In this document: positions 17,878 to 27,704 of the stretch, one piece after another
How the letters are laid out: the number at the start of each line of letters is the position of its first letter
Position numbering within the stretch: the stretch's first letter is position 1
Origin: Gelidibacter japonicus
Lineage (GTDB): Bacteria > Bacteroidota > Bacteroidia > Flavobacteriales > Flavobacteriaceae
Assembly: GCF_010725055.1 (NCBI RefSeq)
Contig: NZ_BJKB01000003.1
Span: 62,001-126,000, forward strand
DNA length: 64,000 nt
Direction: 5' to 3'
Program-made: the position numbers and the translations under genes
Notes under the pieces: generated by a model
The model's input: only the letters and a program-made list of their open reading frames with translations
Database searches by the model: none
Told to the model about the DNA's origin: nothing

Positions 17878-20682
17878 TTGAAAATTAAAATCATCATTTT
17901 ATATATACAACTCTTGTTGTCAACCGTACTGATGGCACAAGAATTGCCTCCAATCACAACTTTTCAGCCACAACAATACGCTGCTGAAAACCAAAATTGG
18001 AGCATATCACAATCGGATGAACAGTATGTATATGTTGCCAATAATCAAGGGCTTCTTGAGTACAATGGAGCCAATTGGCAATTGTATCCTACACCAAACC
18101 AATCTGTTTTGCGATCGGTAAAGGCAATTGATAATCTGATTTATACCGGATTTTATATGAATTTTGGCTATTGGAAACGAAACGAGTTCGGTAGCTTGGA
18201 TTATACCTCAATTTCTGATGATTTGGACGTTCCGCTTATCGAAGACGAGCAGTTTTGGAACATTTTGTCCATGGATCACTATGTTCTCTTCCAGTCCTTA
18301 AATAGAATATATATATATGATTTAATAAAACGCAGTGTTAAAATAATAAACACGCAGAGCACCATTACCAAAATTTTCAGAGTGGATGACACTGTTTATT
18401 ATCAAGTTTATGGAGAAGGTATATATAAAATTGAAAGTGGACAATCAGTTCTTTGGATTGATCATGACATCTTTGTAATGAATGTCATCGTCAATATGTT
18501 TAATCACAATGGCGATCTCTTGATTCAGACCCAAGAACAAGGATTTTATATATGGAAAGATGGGCAGCTCTTTGATTGGGAAATACCCGCCAGTAAAATA
18601 ATCGATGGCCTCAGTGTTTACAACAGCATCAGACTTAAAAACGGCGACTTTATATTGGGAACCATTTCCAACGGCATAGTTTATTTGAACCAATCCGGAA
18701 CTATCGATTATACAATTGATCAGGCCGACGGTCTTTCAAACAATACAGTATTGGGTCTGTTTGAAGACAGCAATAATAATGTGTGGTTGGCTCTGGACAA
18801 TGGAATCAATTGCCTCAATTTAAAATCGGCATTAAGTATCTATAACGATAAAAATGGCGATCTGGGTACCGTTTATACGTCAATACTTTTAAACGGAAAC
18901 TTATATTTAGGCACCAATCAAGGACTATTTTATAAAGGGGTGACTTCAAATGATCACTTTAAATTTATTGAAGGCACCAAGGGTCAGGTATGGAGTTTAA
19001 AAGAAATAGGGGATACGCTCTTTTGTGGTCATAATTTAGGAACTTTTATCATCAAGGGTGGAGAGGCCCAATTGATAGCGTCAATTCCAGGTACTTGGGA
19101 TATGCAACCATTTCTCAATAATGAAAATCTGGTCCTTCAAGGTAATTATAATGGGCTCCATTTTCTACATCGGCAAAATGGACAATGGTCATATAAGAAT
19201 AAACTGGAAGGCTTCAATATGTCGTCCAAGTATTTTGCGGTTGTTGACTCTCTCAGATTCTTGGTTAGCCACGAATACAAGGGGGTTCTTGAAATTTCAA
19301 CCAATAAAGATTGGACTAAAGTAGAGTCGGTTTCGGAAGATGCTTCTGTTGAAAAAGGCTTCGGTTCAAGTTTGGTCACCTATTTTGATAAAATTCTATA
19401 TGGCTATGAAAAGGGAGTATTCGTATATGACAAACAGAAAATGCAGTTTGAGAAAGATAGTTTATTGACTAATATTTTTCCATTGGGAGAATACACTTCT
19501 GGCAAATTGATTTCAGATCCTCAACATGATAGACTATGGAGTTTTTCAAATAAGAACATTTCCTATGTGTCTCCAGGTAAATTTAGTGATAAACCCATTA
19601 TAACAAGAATTCCTCTGCCAAAATCCCTGAGAAAGGAAATGACCGGGTATGAAACGATATCTTTTCTGACAGACGGCAACTATCTCATTGGTACCTCTTC
19701 AGGTTATATTATTATAGATATCAATAAAATAGACCTTAAGGCCTACGATATTGCCATTAATTCCATTTCTAATTATGCGATCAATGGTGAGGTTTTTTCA
19801 GCGGACATTACCAAACCTGCCAAATTTGAGAATAATGAAAACAACCTTCAATTTACCTATAGTGTTGCTCAGTACAACAAATATTTGGAAACAGAATATC
19901 AGTACAAACTCATGGGTTACTATAACGAATGGAGTTCATGGTCTACAGAGCCTTCTGTGCTTTTTAAAAATTTGCCCTATGGTCCATATACTTTTAAGGT
20001 ACGCTCAAAGGTGGGGAATAATTTATCCAACAATGAGGCGGTGTACCAATTTGAAATTGCCAAGCCATGGTACCTTTCCAATTTAATGGTTGTTCTTTAT
20101 TTATTAATCTTAATTGCTCTGGGTATATTGATCCATTACTTGTATAAACGGTATTACAAAAAACAAAAGGAAAAATTGGTATTGAAGAACAAACGCGACT
20201 TGGAATTAAAAGAACTCGAGACCGAACAGCAACTGATGCAGCTCAAAAACGAAAAACTCAAACAGGATATAGAAAACAAAAACAGGGAATTGGCAATATC
20301 AACCATGAGCTTAATAAAAAAGAATGAGTTTTTAAATCAAATCAAGGATGAGCTAAAAAACACCGATCATCAGAAAAGTGTGAAACCGGTCATTAAGATT
20401 ATTGATAAGAATATAAATACTACGGACGATTGGAAGTTCTTTCAAGAAGCCTTCAACAATGCTGATAAGGATTTCTTTAAAAAGGTAAAGAGCAAACATC
20501 CCAAATTGACTCCAGATGACCTCAAACTATGTGCTTATCTCAGGCTAAATCTCACTTCTAAAGAAATTGCCCCTTTATTGAATATTTCACATAGAAGTGT
20601 AGAAGTAAAAAGATATAGATTGCGTAAAAAAATGGATTTACCCCATGAAACGAGCTTAACAAATTACATCCTGGAATTGTAG
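17878..20682 (+). CDS. membrane-spanning one-component regulator: propeller, Y_Y_Y, TM, LuxR-type HTH
   Basis: A 934-residue sensor-regulator. The order is signal peptide (1-19), a periplasmic two-component-regulator propeller (about 25-640; includes LSNNTVLGLFED and WLALDNGI), a Y_Y_Y domain (about 655-725), one TM helix (735-756), a Lys/Glu-rich coiled coil (about 758-820) and a LuxR-like HTH from Leu877 (TSKEIAPLLNIS, then SVEVKRYRLRKKM). Unlike hybrid two-component regulators it has no histidine kinase, ATPase or receiver domain. The start is a TTG: no in-frame ATG precedes the signal peptide core, and AAAGGAAA lies 9 nt upstream. It sits between the sulfatase/GH43 block and the SusCD operon and probably controls one or both in response to a periplasmic oligosaccharide. 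Confidence 0.9.
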   Translation: MKIKIIILYIQLLLSTVLMAQELPPITTFQPQQYAAENQNWSISQSDEQYVYVANNQGLLEYNGANWQLYPTPNQSVLRSVKAIDNLIYTGFYMNFGYWKRNEFGSLDYTSISDDLDVPLIEDEQFWNILSMDHYVLFQSLNRIYIYDLIKRSVKIINTQSTITKIFRVDDTVYYQVYGEGIYKIESGQSVLWIDHDIFVMNVIVNMFNHNGDLLIQTQEQGFYIWKDGQLFDWEIPASKIIDGLSVYNSIRLKNGDFILGTISNGIVYLNQSGTIDYTIDQADGLSNNTVLGLFEDSNNNVWLALDNGINCLNLKSALSIYNDKNGDLGTVYTSILLNGNLYLGTNQGLFYKGVTSNDHFKFIEGTKGQVWSLKEIGDTLFCGHNLGTFIIKGGEAQLIASIPGTWDMQPFLNNENLVLQGNYNGLHFLHRQNGQWSYKNKLEGFNMSSKYFAVVDSLRFLVSHEYKGVLEISTNKDWTKVESVSEDASVEKGFGSSLVTYFDKILYGYEKGVFVYDKQKMQFEKDSLLTNIFPLGEYTSGKLISDPQHDRLWSFSNKNISYVSPGKFSDKPIITRIPLPKSLRKEMTGYETISFLTDGNYLIGTSSGYIIIDINKIDLKAYDIAINSISNYAINGEVFSADITKPAKFENNENNLQFTYSVAQYNKYLETEYQYKLMGYYNEWSSWSTEPSVLFKNLPYGPYTFKVRSKVGNNLSNNEAVYQFEIAKPWYLSNLMVVLYLLILIALGILIHYLYKRYYKKQKEKLVLKNKRDLELKELETEQQLMQLKNEKLKQDIENKNRELAISTMSLIKKNEFLNQIKDELKNTDHQKSVKPVIKIIDKNINTTDDWKFFQEAFNNADKDFFKKVKSKHPKLTPDDLKLCAYLRLNLTSKEIAPLLNISHRSVEVKRYRLRKKMDLPHETSLTNYILEL

Positions 20683-20919
20683 TCCTACTACATCTCAAAA
20701 TATCACCCATACATTACCACAACACAACCTGATTTTTGCTAAATCTATCACGTTTGCGTAACAAATTTTAAAAACAGTTAAATTAGCGGGTCTGTGGGGG
20801 TTCTTTTGCATATATAATAAATAATATGTTGATTTTATGCGATGTATATTCATTGTTGTGGTGACTTTTATTTTTTTAATAATTGAATTGTCTAAGTTTA
20901 TACCATAAAGTTTTAAACT
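20683..20919 (+). promoter_or_regulatory. control region upstream of susC
   Basis: This AT-rich 237-bp gap must hold the promoter of the SusCD operon. Two 9-bp inverted arms (ACCACAACA at 20716-20724 and its complement at 20854-20862) enclose 129 bp, and a G-run (GGGGG near 20800) stands out in the AT-rich context. I found no perfect -33/-7 pair; TAAGTTTA at 20893-20900 is one mismatch from the -7 consensus but lies too close to the ATG to be convincing. Binding sites for the upstream HTH regulator or the downstream LacI protein are expected here. Confidence 0.45.
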
Positions 20920-23900
20920 ATGATAACAAAATTTCTCTCATTTTTAATTCTCCTATCAACAACCTTAGCATTTAGTCAAACAGTTAATGTTAAAGGAACT
21001 GTAAAGGATTTAGAAAGCGGCCAACCTCTTATTGGAGTAAACGTCATTGTTAAGAATACCTCAAAAGGTGCTTCTACTGATTTTGATGGTAATTTCAATA
21101 TTGATGCTGTTGGCATCAATTCAATTTTGGTATTCTCTTATGTAGGGTATCAAAATCAAGAAGTAATGGTTTTGAATGATCAACCTATAACTGTTATGTT
21201 ACGGGAAGACGCCGAAGCTCTTGATGAAATTGTAGTCATTGGCTATGGAACGCAAAAAGTTACAGATGTCTCTGGTGCGATTTCAACGGTGAAGTCAGAA
21301 ACCATTGAAAACCTAAAACCATTAAGGGTGGAAGAGGCCCTTCAAGGTACTGCATCAGGTGTTGCGGTTATTCAAGGTGGGTCTCCAGGAAGCAAACCAA
21401 CGGTATTGGTGCGAGGTATTCCTTCGTTTACAGGTACAGACCCTGTCGTTATTATTGATGGCGTACCACAGACTTTATATGATTTAAACTCAATAAATTC
21501 TGCGGATATCCAATCCATAAACATCTTAAAGGATGCGGCTTCAACAGCCATATATGGTGTTAAAGGTGGTAATGGGGTCATTGTTGTGACCACTAAGGGC
21601 GGTAGAAACAATGAAAAAACTGAATTTTCATTTAATGCCTATACAGGTTTTCAATCTGTAGATAGAAAAGTTGGGCTTTTAAATGCTTCAGAATATGCAA
21701 CCATCATTAATGAAGGTAGTGTGGTATCAGGAGGCAATTTAATTTTTCCTGATATTTCTACTTTGGGAATGGGTACAGATTGGCAGGATGAAATCTTTAA
21801 AGATGCCCAAATATCCTCTTATACGCTTTCTGCTCGAGGAGGTTCAGAGCGGGTAGGTTATTTTTTGTCTACGGGGTATTTAAGACAAGGAGGTATTGTA
21901 GGTGGTATTGATAAATCCAATTTTAATAGATTGAATTTCACGGCGAACGTTGATGTTCAATTATCTTCTAAATTAAAATTTATTATCAATACAAGTTACG
22001 CAAACATTAAAAATCAATCTGTTGCAGAGAACTCCTTTAACTCTATTCTTGGCAACGCCATTAACTTTGATCCTACGGTTTCTCCGTATAATACAGATCC
22101 TAATGATTTTGCATCTTATGGTTATAGTAACTTGTTGTTGTCTGAAATATTTAATCCGGTTCAAAGATTAGAAGACACTTATAACGAAAATAATGGAGAT
22201 AAGTTATATGGTAAGCTTGAATTGCAATATGACATTTTGGATAGGCTTAAAATAACCTCTCGATTTGGTTATACCAAATGGGACCAAGCGAGTAAAAGTT
22301 TTTCCCCATTAGCATATTATGGACCGAACAACGTATCCAGTGATTACAATCCAGACGGTACTGTTAAGACACAGGAGGTTGACAATGGCGATGGCACAAC
22401 AACCATAATTCCGTCGTTCCACAACAGTGTCACTGAAAGAAAAAATTCGAATTTCAATTATACATTCGAAACATTTGCGAGTTATGGGTTTACTTTAAAG
22501 GACAACCATAATTTTGACCTTGTTCTGGGGGTTTCTACCAGTAAATCTACAGGAAATGAAATGGGGACTACAAGACAGGATGTCAGGGATAATTCTTGGG
22601 CTTGGGCAGATATAAGCGCAGCTACGGGTGTCAACACCAAATTAAATACAAATGCGTATACAGGATATAGTTTTCAGTATTTGGAACGAAGAAACCTATC
22701 TTACTTTAGTAGGGTAAATTACGATTATGAAAATAAGTACCTAGCATCATTTTCTGCACGTCGCGATGGGTCGATTGCTTTTGGTAAAGACAATAAATTT
22801 GCCAACTTTTACGCAGGATCTTTAGGCTGGGTAATCACCAACGAGGATTTCTTCAATTATGACGCCATCAACTTCTTGAAATTAAGAGGAAGTTATGGTA
22901 CCGTTGGAAACGAAAACGTAGATCCACAATATGTTAGTATTACCATTGGTGGTCCGAGTTATAATTCTACAGCAAATAGTAATGGATATACCTTCGGAAC
23001 CGAGTTTGTATCTGGTGCAACTGTGAATTCGTTTAATAATCCCTTCCTAAGATGGGAAGAACAAACGCAATACAACATAGGATTTGATGCTACTTTGTTC
23101 AACAATTTATCGTTAAGTGTAGATTATTTTAATAAATCGGTTGACGGGTTGCTATTTACAGAAGCACCACCACTGTATGCGGGTACTTCAGAACCTGTAA
23201 AATCCAATATTGGAAGCACGGAAAGTAAAGGTATAGATGCAACTATAGGGTATAGAAATAGTAGTGTTAATGAGTTAAAATTCAATACCTCATTCAACTT
23301 TACAACCTCAAAGAATTTAGTGACCGCAACCAACAAAGACGGTACGGCGTTTATAGCAGGAGGTTCTTATTTTAATGGTCAAAGCCAATTGGCCACACGT
23401 TTCGAAAAAGGCTATACACCGGGTTATTTTTACGGATATAAAACGAATGGTTTATTTCAAAACCAATCCGAAGTTGATGCTCATGCCACACAGCCTGGAG
23501 CACAGCCTGGAGATATTCGGTTTGTGGATATTAACAATGATGGTATTATTAACGATGATGATAAAACCAAGATTGGAGATCCTTTTCCTAAGTTTAATAT
23601 CGGTTGGAACCTAGGTTTTGACTATAAGAATTTCGATTTAAACATGTTTACTTACGCATCAGTTGGTAATGATATTTACCGAGCCTACGAACGGAACGCT
23701 CAGTTTACCAACAAAGATAGGAGCATTTTAAATAGATGGACCGGAGAAGGAACTACCAATGATGCCAAAAACCCGCGCTATACTTTTGCCGATACGAACA
23801 GTAATATTAGGCCTTCCGATAGATATGTGGAAGATGGAAGTTTTATCAAAATTAAAAGTTTGATTTTAGGTTATACCATTCCTGAAAGCTTAAATGCAGG

Positions 23901-24066
23901 ATTTAGTCAAGTACGGATCTATGCCCAAGCCAAAAACCTATTGACACTTACTAAATATACAGGTTATGATCCTGAAATTGCCGGAGGTATTTTGGATACA
24001 GGTATCGATAGAGGAGCGTATCCACAAGCAAGAACATTTTTAATTGGTTTAGACCTTAAATTTTAA
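20920..24066 (+). CDS. susC: SusC-family TonB-dependent glycan transporter
   Basis: This 1048-residue outer-membrane transporter imports oligosaccharides with its SusD partner. After a signal peptide (cleavage near FSQT) comes a carboxypeptidase-regulatory-like domain (about 23-105), then the segment VVIGYGTQ and the plug domain with VRGIPS, VVIIDGVPQ, LKDAAST, AIYGVKGG and VIVVTTKGG, the diagnostic SusC/RagA plug pattern. The remainder is a 22-stranded barrel. The susD gene starts 18 bp after the stop. Adjacent GH16 and GH3 genes suggest beta-1,3-glucan oligosaccharides as cargo. Confidence 0.96.
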   Translation: MITKFLSFLILLSTTLAFSQTVNVKGTVKDLESGQPLIGVNVIVKNTSKGASTDFDGNFNIDAVGINSILVFSYVGYQNQEVMVLNDQPITVMLREDAEALDEIVVIGYGTQKVTDVSGAISTVKSETIENLKPLRVEEALQGTASGVAVIQGGSPGSKPTVLVRGIPSFTGTDPVVIIDGVPQTLYDLNSINSADIQSINILKDAASTAIYGVKGGNGVIVVTTKGGRNNEKTEFSFNAYTGFQSVDRKVGLLNASEYATIINEGSVVSGGNLIFPDISTLGMGTDWQDEIFKDAQISSYTLSARGGSERVGYFLSTGYLRQGGIVGGIDKSNFNRLNFTANVDVQLSSKLKFIINTSYANIKNQSVAENSFNSILGNAINFDPTVSPYNTDPNDFASYGYSNLLLSEIFNPVQRLEDTYNENNGDKLYGKLELQYDILDRLKITSRFGYTKWDQASKSFSPLAYYGPNNVSSDYNPDGTVKTQEVDNGDGTTTIIPSFHNSVTERKNSNFNYTFETFASYGFTLKDNHNFDLVLGVSTSKSTGNEMGTTRQDVRDNSWAWADISAATGVNTKLNTNAYTGYSFQYLERRNLSYFSRVNYDYENKYLASFSARRDGSIAFGKDNKFANFYAGSLGWVITNEDFFNYDAINFLKLRGSYGTVGNENVDPQYVSITIGGPSYNSTANSNGYTFGTEFVSGATVNSFNNPFLRWEEQTQYNIGFDATLFNNLSLSVDYFNKSVDGLLFTEAPPLYAGTSEPVKSNIGSTESKGIDATIGYRNSSVNELKFNTSFNFTTSKNLVTATNKDGTAFIAGGSYFNGQSQLATRFEKGYTPGYFYGYKTNGLFQNQSEVDAHATQPGAQPGDIRFVDINNDGIINDDDKTKIGDPFPKFNIGWNLGFDYKNFDLNMFTYASVGNDIYRAYERNAQFTNKDRSILNRWTGEGTTNDAKNPRYTFADTNSNIRPSDRYVEDGSFIKIKSLILGYTIPESLNAGFSQVRIYAQAKNLLTLTKYTGYDPEIAGGILDTGIDRGAYPQARTFLIGLDLKF

Positions 24067-24084
24067 CATCTAAAATAAATTAGT

Positions 24085-25584
24085 ATGAAAAGTATAAAAA
24101 ATAGTATAGGATTAATCATCATACTTTCGATCTTTTTGGGTTGTTCAGATGTGGTAGATTTTGATCCTCATGATGAATATCAGGTCACAGAGAGGGATTA
24201 TTTGCAATCAGAAGCTGATTATCAGGCCATGGCAGTAAGTTGTTATACACCAACACAATGGTTAAACCAGGTGATCGTTCTTGGAGATATTGCTTCGGAT
24301 AATGCCGTAGCAGGTGGTGAAAATGCTTCCGACGTTGTAGCATTACAACAAATTGATGATTACGCTATATTGACCAATAACAGCACGTTACAGGATTTAT
24401 GGTTGTCGGCGTACGAAGGAGTGAACAGGACCAACTACTTGATAGCCTATAAAGATGTTAATCTATTGGGTAACACGGTAAACTTTGAAGGTAAAGAAGC
24501 ACTTTATGGAGAAGTTCACTTTTTAAGAGCCTTTTATTATTTCAATTTGGTTAAAATGTTCGGAGATGTCGTGTTGTTTACGGACCATAAATTAGGTCTT
24601 TCAGATTTTGGTACGTTACAAAGATCTCCAAAAGCTGAAGTGTATGCACAAATGGAAAAGGATCTGATTCACGCCATTAGTGTGTTGCCAACTTCACAAT
24701 CACAGCAAGGGCGAATTACAAAATATGCTGCCCAAGCTTTATTGGGCAAAGTGTATTTATATCAAGAGAAATTTGACGAAGCAGTTCCAGTACTTCAAAG
24801 TGTTGTAGATGGTCCGTTTAGTTTGGTTCCTAATTTTGATGATATCTTTTTATTATCGGGAGAAAACGGCCCAGAATCTGTTTATGAAGTTCAGTACTCT
24901 AACGGACAGCCTTATTATAATTGGGGCGGTCAAACAAGAGGTCAAGGAAACTATGCAGTTCAGCAATGTGGAGTTAGAGGGTTTAATGGTACAGCCGAAA
25001 TGCCTTATAATTCTGGCTGGAGTACTAATCTACCTACTCAAGATTTGGCAGCAGCATACGAAGATGGCGATCAAAGAAAAGATGCGACTACTTTTGATGT
25101 TGAGGCTTACGCCACTAACAATCCGAGTTTAAATATTACGTATCAGGTGGCACCGTATAAAAATACCGGCTTGTACAATAAAAAGTATTTGCCAAGAAAA
25201 GGTCAAACCAGCGGACAGGTGGAATTGAACTATGAAAACAACCAACGTACTATTCGCTATTCTGAAGTGTTGTTAATGGCAGCAGAAGCAAACTTAAGAG
25301 CCTCATCTCCAAACCAAGCATTGGCACAAACCTATTTAGATAGAGTACGGGATAGAGCCTTTGGTGATGAAAATCACAGAGTTACTGCAACAGTTCAGTC
25401 AATTTGGAACGAAAGACGCTTAGAGTTAGGTATGGAAGGCGATCGTTTTTTCGATTTAGTGAGAACAGGACAGGCTGCCGATGTTTTAGGAAGTAGAGGT
25501 TATAATCCGGCAACTTTAGGACTTTTTCCAATTCCTCAAAGAGAAATAGACATTTCTGGTTTAACTCAGAATGCCGGATACTAA
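24085..25584 (+). CDS. susD: SusD-family surface glycan-binding lipoprotein
   Basis: A 499-residue lipoprotein (lipobox FLGC, Cys20) that caps the SusC barrel and binds glycan. The body shows the alpha-helical TPR-like SusD fold: LWLSAYEGVNRTNYLI, then ALYGEVHFLRAFYYFNLV, KYAAQALLGKVYLY, a RYSEVLLMAAEA helix, and a C-terminal NERRLELGMEGDRFFDLVR signature. The order and spacing with susC are canonical. Tryptophans and aromatics around the N-terminal third could form the ligand platform, but this is not provable by eye. Confidence 0.96.
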   Translation: MKSIKNSIGLIIILSIFLGCSDVVDFDPHDEYQVTERDYLQSEADYQAMAVSCYTPTQWLNQVIVLGDIASDNAVAGGENASDVVALQQIDDYAILTNNSTLQDLWLSAYEGVNRTNYLIAYKDVNLLGNTVNFEGKEALYGEVHFLRAFYYFNLVKMFGDVVLFTDHKLGLSDFGTLQRSPKAEVYAQMEKDLIHAISVLPTSQSQQGRITKYAAQALLGKVYLYQEKFDEAVPVLQSVVDGPFSLVPNFDDIFLLSGENGPESVYEVQYSNGQPYYNWGGQTRGQGNYAVQQCGVRGFNGTAEMPYNSGWSTNLPTQDLAAAYEDGDQRKDATTFDVEAYATNNPSLNITYQVAPYKNTGLYNKKYLPRKGQTSGQVELNYENNQRTIRYSEVLLMAAEANLRASSPNQALAQTYLDRVRDRAFGDENHRVTATVQSIWNERRLELGMEGDRFFDLVRTGQAADVLGSRGYNPATLGLFPIPQREIDISGLTQNAGY

Positions 25585-25596
25585 AAAAATAACGAC

Positions 25597-27687
25597 ATGA
25601 AAACAGTAAAATATATATTTAGTTTAAGTCTTATAGTGTTAACCATTTTAGGTTGTTCACAGGATGATGTCAATACAGATTTTGTAGACAAGATTGCTCC
25701 GCCATCAAACGTGTCAGCCTCAGTGACTGTAAGTCAAGATAATACTGGAGCGGTTACCATTACCCCAATAGGTGATGGTGCAGTCTCCTTTAATGTGGAT
25801 TTTGGAGATAGTTCAGATCCGTCTGGGGTGATACCATCGGGTAGAAGTTTGAAGCACATATATGAAGAAGGCACCTACACCTTAACTATTACCGCCAATG
25901 GTCTTAATGGGCTTTCAACTACAGTAAACCAACAGATAGACGTATCTTTTAAAGCCCCTCAAAATTTAATGGTGACCATTGAAAATGATGGGACTATCTC
26001 CAAAACAGTCAATGTTACCGCTACTGCAGATTTCGCATTGAGTTATAGTGTCGATTTTGGTGATGGCAGCGACCCGGTGATGTCGAATATTAATGACACC
26101 ACTACGTACACCTATCAAGAGGCAGGTATTTATACTATAACTATTACAGCATTCAGTGCGGCCATTGAAACTACTTCATATACAGAAGAATTTGAGGTCA
26201 TCGAGATTTTGCAGCCTGTACAGGCCGCACCAACACAGCCCAATAGAGCAGCAACTGATGTCATTTCCATATTCAGCGATGCCTATGAAAATATTGCGGG
26301 AACAGATTTTTATCCTAATTGGGGTCAATCAACAACTTACAATCAAATTGATATCGATGGAGATCATATCATCCAATACGGAAATTTAAATTATCAAGGG
26401 ATTCAGTTTGGTGCTACCGCAGATGCTTCTCAGATGGAATTCTTACATATTGATGTTTGGACTGCTGACGAAAATATGGCGTTGGATATTTACCCAATAA
26501 GTGTCGCTACCGGCGAAAAATTGGTTAAAATGGATCTTGTCGCAGGTCAGTGGAACAGTTACGACATTCCACTGTCTGAATTTACAAGTCAAGGTCTTTC
26601 CATGAATGACATTCACCAAATTAAATTTGATGGAACTCCTGCTGGAGGAACCATATTCATTGATAACCTCTATTTTTATAAAGATCCTTCAGGTCCATCA
26701 GAACCTGAATCGGCGGCACCCACCCCTACGTTACCGGCAGACGATGTGATTTCAGTTTACAGTGACGCTTATACCAGTGTGGGCATTAGTGAACTGAACC
26801 CAAATTGGTCACAAACAACGGTATTGACAGAAGTGGTTATTGATGGGAACAATACCTGGAAATACGAATTGTTAAACTACACAGGTATCGTTACCAGTTA
26901 TGACAATCCAACAGATGTATCTGCAATGACCCATGTACATTTTGACTATTGGACTCCAGATGCGACCTCATTGGGATTGAAATTGGTTAATACCGGAAGC
27001 GGTTATGGTGATGGAGATCCATTAAAGGAAGATATAAAATACGTGCCAACTGTGGTCACTGGAAGTTGGGTCAGTGTAGCACTGCCTTTATCAGAATTTA
27101 CAACGGATCGCTCAGCAATTACACAATTGCTCTTTGAGTCATCAGGAGCGACTGTTTATATAGATAATCTTTATTTCTATATAGATTCTTCAGCTTCATC
27201 AGAGCCTGAGGCGGCAGCGCCAACCCCAACCTTAGCTGCAGCCAATGTGATTTCAATTTACAGTGACGCTTATACCAGTGTGGGCATCAGCGAACTGAAC
27301 CCTAATTGGTCACAAACAACGCAATTGACAGAAGTGGTTATTGATGGGAACAATACCTGGAAATACGAATTGTTAAACTATACAGGTATCGTTACCAGTT
27401 ATGACAATCCAACAGATGTATCTGCAATGACCCATGTCCATTTTGACTATTGGACTCCAGATGCGACCTCATTGGGATTGAAATTGGTGAATACCGGAAG
27501 CGGTTATGGTGATGGCGATCCACTAAAGGAAGATATAAAATTTGTGTCAACGGTGGTCAACGGAAGTTGGGTCAGTGTAGACATACCTTTGTCAGATTTT
27601 ACAACGGATCTTTCAGGAATTACACAATTGCTCTTTGAGTCATCAGGAGCGACCGTTTATATAGATAATCTTTATTTTCACAATTAG
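25597..27687 (+). CDS. PKD-containing multimodular surface glycan-binding lipoprotein (SusE/F position)
   Basis: A 696-residue lipoprotein (lipobox ILGCSQDD; the acidic residues after Cys fit a surface-export signal). Two PKD-like domains (about 38-115 and 125-200; VDFGD in each) are followed by three homologous modules of about 165 residues starting near residues 210, 370 and 537. Each module has a SDAY...NPNW or YPNW opening, a lone Trp-rich strand and a closing IDNLYF. Modules 2 and 3 are nearly identical even at DNA level. The gene stands between susD and the GH16 gene, where laminarin loci of Flavobacteriaceae usually carry a PKD-type binding protein. No catalytic residues are visible. 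Likely role: capturing glucan at the cell surface with raised avidity. Confidence 0.85.
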   Translation: MKTVKYIFSLSLIVLTILGCSQDDVNTDFVDKIAPPSNVSASVTVSQDNTGAVTITPIGDGAVSFNVDFGDSSDPSGVIPSGRSLKHIYEEGTYTLTITANGLNGLSTTVNQQIDVSFKAPQNLMVTIENDGTISKTVNVTATADFALSYSVDFGDGSDPVMSNINDTTTYTYQEAGIYTITITAFSAAIETTSYTEEFEVIEILQPVQAAPTQPNRAATDVISIFSDAYENIAGTDFYPNWGQSTTYNQIDIDGDHIIQYGNLNYQGIQFGATADASQMEFLHIDVWTADENMALDIYPISVATGEKLVKMDLVAGQWNSYDIPLSEFTSQGLSMNDIHQIKFDGTPAGGTIFIDNLYFYKDPSGPSEPESAAPTPTLPADDVISVYSDAYTSVGISELNPNWSQTTVLTEVVIDGNNTWKYELLNYTGIVTSYDNPTDVSAMTHVHFDYWTPDATSLGLKLVNTGSGYGDGDPLKEDIKYVPTVVTGSWVSVALPLSEFTTDRSAITQLLFESSGATVYIDNLYFYIDSSASSEPEAAAPTPTLAAANVISIYSDAYTSVGISELNPNWSQTTQLTEVVIDGNNTWKYELLNYTGIVTSYDNPTDVSAMTHVHFDYWTPDATSLGLKLVNTGSGYGDGDPLKEDIKFVSTVVNGSWVSVDIPLSDFTTDLSGITQLLFESSGATVYIDNLYFHN
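26701..27687 (+). repeat. 501-bp in-frame tandem duplication inside the PKD lipoprotein gene
   Basis: The sequence 26701-27201 recurs at 27202-27687 with exactly 501-bp (167-codon) periodicity, for example AGTGACGCTT at 26761 and 27262. Differences are scattered single-base changes, many at third positions. The first, older module (about 26220-26700) is recognisable only at protein level. This points to a recent duplication of one binding module. Confidence 0.93.
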
Positions 27688-27704
27688 AAGAAAAAAATAG
27701 TAGT

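Noticed and set aside
20741-20765. Possible LacI operator around TCACGTTTGCGTAAC upstream of susC
   Set aside because: Only the outer three bases are palindromic, which is too weak for a LacI-type site.
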